Source: Dryas octopetala (taxonomy: Eukaryota > Streptophyta > Magnoliopsida > Rosales > Rosaceae). From it: a stretch of 64,000 nucleotides of DNA. The stretch spans positions 1,240,001-1,304,000 of the forward strand of contig OY992832.1 of the NCBI GenBank assembly GCA_963921425.1. Direction: 5' to 3'. This document shows positions 1-9,538 of the stretch, piece after piece. The position numbers were made by a program, and so were the translations under genes. Position 1 is the stretch's first letter, and each line of letters starts with the position of its first letter. The notes under the pieces were generated by a model. It was not told the origin of the DNA and did no database searches. It worked only from the letters and a program-made list of their open reading frames with translations.

Positions 1-184
1 ACGGGGAATGGAATGGCATCTATTTCTTGTGATTGTACCTTTTTATTATATCGCAAGTTTTAATCTCTATTTTTTTTTTCCGCTCAATCTCTTGAAAAGA
101 AAAACCTTTTTTTTTTCTTTTTTTTTTTCAACTATTACATGTTTTAACTTTTAAGATGTTAACATTCCTCTTTTTAATCTACAG
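1..184 (+). other. 5' flank of p24 gene, probably 5'UTR intron end
   Basis: This stretch is T-rich and ends in a pyrimidine tract followed by a CTACAG acceptor-like site directly before the ATG at 185. It is best read as the 3' end of an intron in the 5' leader of the p24 gene. No coding sequence is visible, and the window edge prevents seeing the upstream exon. Confidence 0.45.
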
Positions 185-1118
185 ATGAATGTTGGGTTTT
201 CAAACTATGCTGTTGTTTTATTGCTGGCATTTTTGTTGAGTCTACAAGCAGTTTTTGGGATCAGATTTGTTATTGACAGAGAAGAGTGCCTCTCTCATAA
301 TGTTCAGTATGAAGGAGATACTGTCCATATCTCTTTTGTTGTAATTAAGGTTGATGCATCTTGGCAATATACTCAGGACGGTGTTGATCTTGTGGTAAGC
401 TCCATGTCATAATCTCTTTTCTCTTCTGGTCAATTCAGTAAAACTGCTCAGCTAATTAGCTAAACTGGAGACCATGTACTCCATGTCTATATTCTTAAGC
501 ATCATATTAAGAGGCATGTTAAAAGGGTCTATTTCTTATGTTTTGTAAAATATATTAGCGAAATCATAATTGTTTTATGTTCTTATTAAACTGAAAACCC
601 ACCCGTGATCCTGCAATGTATTGAAATTTCAGGTGAAGGGACCCTCTGGTGAGCAGATTACAGATTTTCGTGACAAGACTAGTGAGAAGTATGAGTTTGT
701 CACTAGTCACAAAGGTGTTCATCATTTTTGCTTCACCAACAAGTCGCCTTATCATGAAACCATAGACTTCGATATACATGTTAGCCATTTCACATACTAT
801 GATCAGCATGCTAAAGATGGTGAGCCATTGCTGCGTGCCATTGCTGCGTGCCATTGTGCTTTTTAGAAATCTATAATTATTCTTTTAACTTTTGAGCTCT
901 TTGGAAAATAAGGTGGACTGACTATATCTCTGTTCATATCTGCAGAGCATTTTAACCCTTTGTTAGAGCAGGTATCAAAGTTAGAGGAAGCTCTTTACAA
1001 CATTCAGTTTGAGCAGCATTGGCTAGAGGCTCAAACTGAACGCCAGGCAATAGGTATCTGCTGAACTCTGTCCCAGTTGAACTAGTATTGATTCCATAGT
1101 GTCCATGAATTTGTATAG

Positions 1119-1161
<43 letters not shown>

Positions 1162-1384
1162 TTTCTGTCTAAAGGGCAAATATGTCCGCATAAATTGTTT
1201 GTCCTGTCGATCTTTTGTTATGCAAATTGCTCTTCCAATTGTTGATGCAGTAAACGAAGCAATGAGCCAGAGGGCGATTTACAAGGCCTTTTTTGAATCA
1301 GCAGCACTTGTTGGCGCCAGTGTTCTCCAAGTTTACCTTCTTCGCCGCCTCTTTGAACGGAAGCTTGGGGTGACCAGAGTTTGA
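185..1384 (+). CDS. p24beta: p24 family (emp24/GOLD) cargo receptor, beta subfamily
   Basis: Four exons: 185-394, 633-819, 946-1053 and 1251-1384, all with GT-AG borders, giving about 212 residues, the usual p24 size. Residues 1-25 are a hydrophobic signal peptide. The GOLD domain follows, with the motif IRFVIDREEC and a second conserved Cys in HHFCFTNKSPYHE, expected to pair as a disulfide. Exon 3 is the membrane-proximal coiled coil (LEEALYNIQFEQHWLEAQ). Exon 4 holds the single membrane span and the short cytosolic tail LLRRLFERKLGVTRV. Members of this family cycle between ER and Golgi in COPI/COPII vesicles and help export cargo such as GPI-anchored proteins. I infer the beta (p24beta2/3) class from the tail and from the match I recall to Arabidopsis. 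Intron 3 carries a (TC)n tract at about 1121-1155. No disruption is seen. Confidence 0.92.
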
Positions 1385-1776
1385 CCTTGTCACAGCCAAG
1401 GGATATTCAGTAGTAGAATTTTCCACCTAATTGTTATTCCATGCTTCTGATCTCATTTCTAACTTATCCAGAAGGAATAAATCATGTATAGAAAAAACTA
1501 TCAATTTGGAATCTCTAAGCCATCTCTTAGTTTCTTGTGGGAACCCTTAACTTTTTTCTAAACTTTTATAAAGTTTTGTATTTATGTCGTTGAATATGAG
1601 TGACCCAGAATTGTGTCCATTTTGGCCTGATTAATTGTTCATGTGTATAAAGCCAGTCTAAGATTACTAATTTCAGCTATTATATCACCGGCTACAGTAC
1701 ATTTGTACAGGTTATTGACTGTTCTTTCTCATGAACTGTTCTTTCTCATGGGTTTACTGGTAGATAGCACATTATA
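1385..1776. other. 3' flank of p24 gene, no gene seen
   Basis: This is the AT-rich 3' untranslated and intergenic region of the p24 gene. The only structure noted is a short imperfect direct repeat of TGTTCTTTCTCATG near 1729-1751. The duplicated CSLE unit begins at its right edge. Confidence 0.5.
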
Positions 1777-2840
1777 TGCACATCCCATTGAATGCCACAT
1801 TATGGGTAGATAGGGAAAGCCACAATCTCAATTTTTCTTCCTGAACTTTCTATTTCCAACTTATATTATAGCACATTGTATGCACATCACATTGAATGTC
1901 ATTGCCCGTTCTGTGGGGGGGGGGGGGGGGAGGGGTGTGGTTTGTTATATCTTGTTGGTTTCAGATTTTAAGACTGGGGTGGTGCATTTATTAACTAGAT
2001 AAGTATAGGATTGATATTTATAGGAAGTGGATGTCAGGATTGCCCCTAGTATCCATTTAGAATTAGACCACATGAGCAAGCATATGGGGTCAACTGAACA
2101 ATTTATGTGGGTCTGTATAGAATTTCCCCTTTTTTTAACTGCAGAACTATAAATTCCTTCTTATTATTGTTATTTTAATTAACTTTTTGTTGTAAAATTT
2201 GGAAACCAAGAAAAGTATGCTTCAAGCCTTCAAAAGTCGCGGATTTTACAAACCAATTTCCCGATCGAAAGCTCTGGTAACCCGTAACCTAAAGGATATA
2301 GCTGTACATTCCTGCATTCAGTGTTTCACACAAAAGTACAAAACCCATTAATTGTTCTCCAAGAATCGCTTACTATGCTCTGCCAAATTTGGCCAAGAAT
2401 CATCAATACCATGAAAACCCAAAATGCTCACTTCAGAGGTTTTTGAACCCATAAGAGAAAAGAGCTTCCTTTGGGTGGTTTGATTTTTGAACATGGCTGC
2501 CAAGAAGTCAAGAAGTCAAGCTCTGTTTATTTTATTTATTTATTTTCGGTACACCAACGTAAGCTTCTTCAATGGGTGGTAAAATTGAATGGTGGTCGAT
2601 AGCAATATAGCATGCGTAGTAAAATGTGTAGAAAAGAATAAGAGAAAGAGGGTGATGTCGTATTATATGAAAATTTATGCTTGCTGTTGCTGATGTGGTC
2701 CAAATTAAAAAAAAAAAAAAATTGTAGAAAACAACATCTTTGTCGTTATCAAATAATAAAAACCATTTATAATAGAGAAGAGCTTATTTAAATTTAATAA
2801 AAGTCATTAAAAGTCTGAATTGAATACAAAGAGCTGAAAA
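1777..2840 (+). promoter_or_regulatory. Upstream flank of CSLE copy A
   Basis: Non-coding flank preceding copy A, repeated at 7822-8232 plus 8891-9538 in front of copy B. It contains a G tract at about 1914-1931, matched by another at about 7960-7977. The last 100 bases before the ATG are AT-rich (TTTATAATAGAG near 2766), which could include a TATA element. I cannot fix a transcription start. Confidence 0.4.
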
Positions 2841-5800
2841 ATGGGAGAGCAAAGGCATTTAGCATTGTTTGAGACGAAGAGAGCCAAGGGAAGAGTTATA
2901 TATAGGTTATTTGCAGCGTCTATTTTTGTGGGTATATGTTTGGTTTGGGTTTATAGGGTGAGTCACATCCCAAAACCAGGAGAAGATGGAAGATTTGGTT
3001 GGATTGGGCTGTTGGGTGCTGAGATATGGTTTGGCTTTTACTGGGTCCTCACTCAAGCCTCCCGCTGGAACCGTGTGTATAGGCACACTTTCAAGGACAG
3101 ACTCTCTCAGAGGTATATATATGTCTCTCTCTATTTGGATATGTATATGTGTGCTTGAAATAATGACTCTATGAAGTTCTTTCAACCTAACCAAAAAAGG
3201 AAATAAAACTCTATGGCTTTAGTTTTAGTTGAGGGACAAACTTAATTGATTACTTCATGTTGGTCTCTGTTATGGAGCATGCCTTTGATTAATTTAGAAT
3301 CAAACAGATATGAGAACGAGCTGCCGGGGGTGGACATATTCGTGTGCACGGCAGACCCAATCATAGAGCCGCCAATGATGGTGATGAACACTGTTCTATC
3401 AGTCATGGCTTATGATTACCCACCTGAGAAGCTCAGTGTGTATCTCTCTGACGATGGAGGGTCACAACTTACATACCATGCTCTCTTGGAGGCTGCTCAG
3501 TTTTCTAAGCATTGGATACCACACTGCAAGAAATACAATGTGGAGCCAAGGTCACCTGCTGCTTATTTTGCCTCCATAGCTTCTGACCATGCAATCGATA
3601 ATGATCAGGCTAAAGATTTGGTGGTCATTAAGGTACTAATTCTTTACCATATTGGGTCCAAATGCAACATTGTTAAAAATATGCATGCACTGAGGCTCCA
3701 ATTTGGTAATTTAAATTGTTACTATTACCCAAAACGCCAAAAGGAAAATGAAAAACGGTTGAACATTTTTTATTTTTATTTTTTCAAAAAGAAAGTATAA
3801 TTTATGGTAATTAAATTGGGTCAATAATTTGGTTAACTTGAAGAGATAAATGATATTTATTATGTGAATTGGGTAATGCGTGACGTGTTTTCAAGCCTAT
3901 TGCATATAGCTAATGGCTCTCCTCCTCACACATGGTATGGGTCCGTCCCACACATATTTGTGCTGCAAGAACAGAGACCCATCACTCTGCTAAATGCCAA
4001 TGTTACTTCAGCCGTTATAGTGGAAAAGAGTGCATATAAGGACATGGATGACGTACTTTTCCTAATATATATAATTAAAAAATAATAATAAAAATAATAA
4101 TAATAATAATGAATTTATTATTATTGTTATCATATTGCTAATTTGCTATTAGTATTACATTATTTATTAGCTTACTGATTGATCCATTTGTTGTTGTAGC
4201 AATTATACAAAGACATGGAGAATCAAATCGAGAATACAGTGAAGCTTGGCCACATTCCAGAAGAAGTACGATCAAAACACAAAGGCTTTTATGAGTGGGA
4301 TTCATACTCATCTGGACGTGACCATGACACCATTCTTCAAGTAAGCCATTTTGGTCTTCATTAGCTAATTAAAAATGAGAAAAAACCAATATTGAATTTG
4401 AGTTTCTAGCTCTCTGATTTTTATGTTTAATATATCCTTTTCCAGATAGTAATTGACGGGAGAGACCCAAATGCAACAGATGTTAAAGGGCGTGTATTGC
4501 CAACTTTAGTGTATTTGGCTCGCGAGAAGAGACCTCAGTATCACCATAACTTCAAAGCTGGTGCTATGAATGCACTGGTAATTAATTTACATCTTGCATG
4601 TTCTGGTATACAGAACTGTTCATTAATATACTTGTAGTTTTGATCGTGGCTATGAATTTGTGCAGATTAGGGTATCTTCAAACATCAGCAATGGGAAGGT
4701 ACTTCTTAATGTAGACTGTGATATGTATTCAAATGACTCCATGGCCATACGCGATGCACTTTGCTTCCTAATGGATGAAGAAAGAGGCCATGAGATTGCA
4801 TACGTACAGTTCCCACAAAATTTCGAAAACCTTACTAAGAATGAATTATACTCTTCACTACGAGTGCTCAATGATGTGAGTGGATATGTTAATGGAATAT
4901 AAGAACCGAACTTTTTGATTGAAGTTTCATGTATTTCTAACTTTAATCATTGCTCAAATATTTGGAATTAATCTCTGTGTTGGGTATATATTAATTGAAG
5001 GTGGAATTCCATGGTTTGGATGGTTATGGGGGTCCTCTATATATTGGAAGTGGATGCTTTCACAGAAGAGATACTCTTTGTGGGAGGAAGTTCAGTAAGG
5101 GATGCAAGAGTGAAATGAAGTGGGAGAACATAAAAGGAGAAGAAATTGGCATTCGTGAATTGGAAAAAAGTTCAAAACGTCTTGCAAGTTGTACATTTGA
5201 AGAGAACACTCAATGGGGAAAGGAGGTCTCCCTCTCTCTCCCACCAAAAAAAATTCAGGGACAACTGTGTATATACCACATCATTGTTGTGATGTGATAT
5301 ATTAACAAATCAACGATGAAACGACACGAAATCATTGTTAGTAGAACCGATATCATTTAAATTCATCAAAATTTTGTTAAGATCTACTTGACATAAATTT
5401 TGTAGGTCTCACTAACAATGATTACCAAGAATATTTTTCACACACTTCAGTGCATAATATTTGAGCTTGATGATCAATTTTAATTATAATTTGCAGATGG
5501 GTGTGAAATATGGGTGTGCAGTTGAGGATGTGATAACGGGGCTATCGATCCAATGCCGGGGATGGAAATCAGTGAACTGCAACCCCACAAGGAAAGCTTT
5601 CTTAGGATTAGCTCCAACCACAGTGACTGAGACACTTGTGCAACATAAGAGATGGTCAGAAGGTGATTTCCAGATTTTACTTTCCAAGTACAGTCCTGCA
5701 TGGTATGGTCATGGAAAGATTAGTTTAGGCCTCCGACTTGGATATCTTCGCTTCTGCTTCTGGGCTTCAAATTGCTTTGCAACACTCGTTTACTCACTTC

Positions 5801-6603
5801 TCCCTCCACTATACCTCCTTAGAGGCATTTCCTTATTTCCACAGGTATATATGGTTCCTTGCTCTATCTTTTTTCTCAATAATTTAAATGTCACAAATTT
5901 ACATGTTTCTTAGTATAGTGTATATTCCTGCAACTGTGTATACAGTTCGAGTATATATATTCAACCCAATACAAATTGACAGTAAGTGCAAAAATCAAAG
6001 ATTTTATATATAATGACTTGCAAGACTTTTTTGTGGCTTTAGATCTCAAGCTCATGGATCGCACCATTTGCATATGTGATAATTGCCAAGTACACTTGCA
6101 GCCTTGTGGAGTATGTGTTGTGTGGTGGCACAATCTTAGGTTGGTGGAACGACCAACGTATATGGCTTTACCAGAGAACAACCTCCTACCTCTTTGCCTT
6201 CATTGATACCATTCTGCACTCCCTTGGATACACTGATTCAAAATTTGTAATAACAGCGAAGGTGGCTGCTGATGAAGAAGTATCGCAACGATACCAGAAA
6301 GAGATTATAGAATTTGGAGCCTCGTCTTCAATTTGCACCATATTGGCAACACTTGCATTGCTCAATTTGTTCTGCTTTGCTGGGTTTGTGAAGGAAACAA
6401 TTGCTGGATTAGAGGACATAGCAAAAGTTTATGAGACCATGGCTTTGCAAATTGTTCTAAGTGGGGCTTTGATTCTCATCAACCTACCTCTGTACCAAGC
6501 CCTTTATCTAAGGAAGGACAAAGGAAAGATTCCAAGCTCTATAGCATATAAATCAATGGCGGTTGCTGTATTTGCATGTATATGTTTTAAGTTCTCATAT
6601 TAA
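2841..6603 (+). CDS. CSLE: Cellulose synthase-like protein E, copy A (intact)
   Basis: Eight exons: 2841-3112, 3308-3632, 4200-4340, 4446-4577, 4666-4875, 5001-5225, 5497-5844 and 6043-6603. Phases join cleanly to about 737 residues, close to the family's usual length (about 730). The start begins [13 protein letters not shown], as in its paralogs. Two N-terminal membrane spans lie in exon 1. The GT2 catalytic signatures are all present: SDDGGS (Asp 139-140), DCD (307-309), the VED variant of TED (444-446) and QHKRW (484-488). About six C-terminal spans occupy exons 7-8. There is no CesA-type RING finger, as expected for CSLE. It should be a Golgi or endomembrane glycosyltransferase; the polymer made by CSLE enzymes is not established. 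The exon 6 donor is GAG|GTCTCC, a weak consensus shared with copies C and E. Copy B is its near-identical but broken duplicate. Confidence 0.9.
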
Positions 6604-6905
6604 ATTGTGTGTAAATGCTTTAGACCCCAACCACGTTAATTAATTATTTTTCTTCACTCTATCACATGATATGGGTTTTGTAAAAAAGAATCATTTGCTA
6701 AAATATATTTTGCGAGTATTGATATTGTGTTTATTGCTAAAAGAAGCTCCATGCAGCGTTTATTCAGAGACCCCAAGGGATGACTATCAACTTGATCATG
6801 TGGGACAGCGAGATAACATCAATAGCTGAATCCTACACACACCTTCAGTCTATTTAATACGAGAATTTAAAACATATACAAGAAAATGCAGCAAATGCCA
6901 TTGAT
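6604..6905. other. Spacer between convergent CSLE copies
   Basis: This 302-base AT-rich spacer separates the stop codon of copy A (+) from the homologous 3' end of truncated copy C' (-). It must carry both 3' untranslated ends. The same spacer recurs at 12942-13187 between copies B and C. No gene is seen. Confidence 0.6.
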
Positions 6906-7821
6906 TTAAATGCTACGGAACTCGGCATCTTTCCCTTGTCCTTCCTTAGATAAAGGGCATGGTACAGAGGTAGGTTGATGAGAATCAAAGCCCCACATTT
7001 TTATAATTTGCAAAGCCATTGACTCACAAACTTCTGCAATCCCCTTTCCAGTCATTGCTTCATGTACAACCCCAGAAAAGGAATACAAATTGAGCAATGC
7101 GAGTGTTGCCAATATGGTAAACATTGGAGAAGAGCTTCCAAATTCCATAATCTCTTTCTGGTATCGTTGTGACACTTCTTCATCATCAGCCACCTTGGCT
7201 GTTATTACAAATGTATAATCAGTATATCCCAGGGAGTGTAGAATGGTATCAATGAATGCAAACAGGTAGGAGGTTGTTCTCTGGTAAAGCCATATACGTT
7301 GGTCGTTCCACCAACCCAAGATTGTGCCACCACACATCAGAAACTCCACAAGGCTCCAAGTGTACTTGGAAATTATCACATATGCAAATGGTATGAACCA
7401 AGGGCTTGAAATCTGAATCCACAAAACAGAACCCATTACAGTTTGAGCATATTTGTCCTACATAGGATGAGCTAAATGTCTAATAAGGCCCTAAATACTC
7501 ATTGAGTCTATCCATTTAATAGGTTAAGCTTTTAGGATGAATGTTCAATATAGTATCAGAGCAAACAAATGTAGCATTAGTTACATGAAAAATTAATGAG
7601 AGGAACAATATATATATACCTGTGGAAATAAGGATGTGCCTCCAAGGAGGTAAAGTGAAGGGATGATTGAGTAGACAAGCGTTGCAAAGCAATTTGGAGC
7701 CCAGAAGGAGAAGCGAAGATATCCAAGTTGAAGGCCAAAACTGATCTTTCCATGGCCATACCATGCAGGACTGTACTTTGAAAGCAAAATCTGGAAGTTA
7801 CCTTCTGACCATCTCTTATAT
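6906..7821 (-). pseudogene. CSLE copy C', 5'-truncated by duplication breakpoint
   Basis: Only exon 8 (about 6906-7412) and the 3' two thirds of exon 7 (7618-7821) of a reverse-strand CSLE remain. They are nearly identical to the same parts of copy C. The remnant keeps [16 protein letters not shown] and the C-terminal membrane spans. It lacks exons 1-6 and the D, DxD and xED sites, because the tandem duplication ended inside exon 7. A second lesion is a frameshift near 6995, where copy C has ACATAGAATAATT and this copy has ACATTTTTATAATT. The reading frame then runs into unrelated residues. It has no upstream promoter of its own and should be non-functional as an enzyme. Confidence 0.88.
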
Positions 7822-8232
7822 GCACATCCCATTGAATGCCACATTATGGGTAGATAGGGAAAGCCACAATCTCAATTTTTCTTCCTGAACTTTCTATTTC
7901 CAACTTATATTATAGCACATTGTATGCACATCACATTGAATGTCATTGCCCGTTCTGTGGGGGGGGGGGGGGGGGGAGGTTGTTGGTTTCAGATTTTAAG
8001 ACTGGGGTGGTGCATTTATTAACTAGATAAGTATAGGATTGATATTTATAGGAAGTGGATGTCAGGATTGCCCCTAGTATCCATTTAGAATTAGACCACA
8101 TGAGCAAGCATATGGGGTCAACTGAACAATTTATGTGGGTCTGTATAGAATTTCCCCTTTTTTTAACTGCAGAACTATAAATTCCTTCTTATTATTGTTA
8201 TTTTAATTAACTTTTTGTTGTAAAATTTGGAT

Positions 8233-8890
8233 GGGGGGGGCTATGCGCACCACCCCATTCTGCTGAGTTGACCACCCCCCTAATTTTTTGCCCATTTTTG
8301 CCCATTTTGCCCTCCTCTCCTCCTCCCCCACCCAGCCACCACTCCCCCACCGATCCCCTCCCCTCCCCAGCCAGCCCGCACCCCCTCACCTCAAACCCCG
8401 CCGCCGTCGCACCCATCCCCAGCCGCCGTCGCACCCATCCCCAGCCCGCCCGCACCCCCTCACCCAAGCCCAGCCCCTGTCGCACCCATCCCCAGCCCGC
8501 CCGCACCCCCGTCGCACCCATCCCTAGCCCGCCCGCACCCCCTCACCTCAAGCCCCGCCGCGACCCCCGATCTGGAGAGAGAAGATGGTAGACAGAGGGG
8601 AGAGAGAGAAGATGGCAGAGAGAGGGGAGAGAGAGAGAAGGGAGATCGGGCGGCGGGGAGGGCTGGGTGTGGGCGGGGTCGACCGGCGAAGGGGAGGGCT
8701 GGGTCGCGCCGGCGGCGGGGAGGGCTGGGTGGGTCGCACCGACGGCGGGGAGGGTTGGGAGGGGTGGCCGGCCAAATTGGAGGGGCTGAGTTTTTTTTTT
8801 TTAATGCAGGGGCAAAATGGGTACAAAGGGGTAAAAATTTAAGTGGGGTGGTCAACTTAGTGGATTAGGGTGGTGTGCATAGCCCCCCCC
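8233..8890. mobile_element. MULE-type MITE, GC-rich, 9-bp target duplication
   Basis: A 658-base insertion absent from the matching site in unit 1, where TAAAATTTGGAAACC is uninterrupted near 2193-2207. The terminal inverted repeats are about 48 bases, starting GGGGGGGGCTATGCGCACC on the left and GGGGGGGGCTATGCACACC as the complement of the right end. Flanks are AATTTGGAT (8224-8232) and AATTTGGAA (8891-8899), a 9-bp duplication with one later change. The interior is strongly GC-rich and simple, with C-rich (8310-8570) and G-rich (8640-8790) halves that are partly complementary. Long inverted repeats plus a 9-bp target duplication indicate a non-autonomous Mutator-like element. Open frames inside it are compositional artefacts. 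Confidence 0.85.
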
Positions 8891-8899
8891 AATTTGGAA

Positions 8900-9538
8900 A
8901 CCAAGAAAAGTATGCTTCGAGCCTTCAAAAGTCGCGGATTTTACAAACCAATTTCCAGATCGAAAGCTCTGGTAACCCGTAACCTAAAGAATATAGCTGT
9001 ACATTGCTGCATTCAGTGTTTCACACAAAAGTACAAAACCCATTAATTGGTCTCCAAGAATCGCTTACTATGCTCTGCCAAATTTGGCCAAGAATCATCA
9101 ATACCATAAAAACCCAAAATGCTCACTTCAGAGGTTTTTGAACCCATAAGAGAAAAGAGCTTCCTTTGGGTGGTTTGATTTTTGAACATGGCTGCCAAGA
9201 AGTCAAGAAGTCAAGCTCTGTTTATTTTATTTATTTATTTATTTTCGGTACACCAACCTAAGCTTCTTCAATGGGTGGTAAAATTGAATGGTGGTTGATA
9301 GCAATATAGCATGCGTAGTAAAATGTGTAGAAATGAATAAGAGAAAGAGGGTAATGTCGTATTATATGAAAATTTATGCTTGCTGTTGCTGATGTGGTCC
9401 AAATTAAAAAAAAAAAAATTGTAGAAAACAACATCTGTGTCGTTATGAAATAATAAAAACCATTTATAATAGAGAAGAGCTTATTTACATTTAATAAAAG
9501 TCATTAAAAGTCTGAATTGAGTACAAGGGAGCTGAAAA
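8900..9538 (+). promoter_or_regulatory. Upstream flank of CSLE copy B
   Basis: This is a duplicate of 2208-2840. It is AT-rich, with the same words as in front of copy A (CTTGCTGTTGCTGATGTGG). It has a few substitutions and one extra TTTA unit. It would carry the copy B promoter, now displaced from the distal flank by the 8233-8890 insertion. Confidence 0.4.

Larger units (their letters stand above)
1777..7821. repeat. Tandem segmental duplication, unit 1
   Basis: This unit holds the upstream flank, CSLE copy A and the truncated reverse copy C'. Unit 2 starts at 7822 with the same words as 1777 onward (TGCACATCCCATTGAATGCC) and runs to about 14158. Introns and flanks are nearly identical between units by eye, so the event is recent. 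At the junction, exon 7 of the reverse-strand CSLE stops at CTCTTAT and jumps straight into the upstream flank. The parental sequences share TTAT at this point. Differences between units are the MULE insertion at 8233-8890, a deletion inside copy B, and scattered substitutions. Confidence 0.88.

Noticed and set aside
1914-1931. Poly(G) tract as a telomere or transposon end
   Set aside because: It is a simple homopolymer present in both duplicated units (also 7960-7977) with no associated repeat ends.
8268-8855. Pro/Arg-rich and Gly-rich open frames on both strands
   Set aside because: They lie entirely within the GC-rich MULE-type MITE and result from simple repeats without stops.
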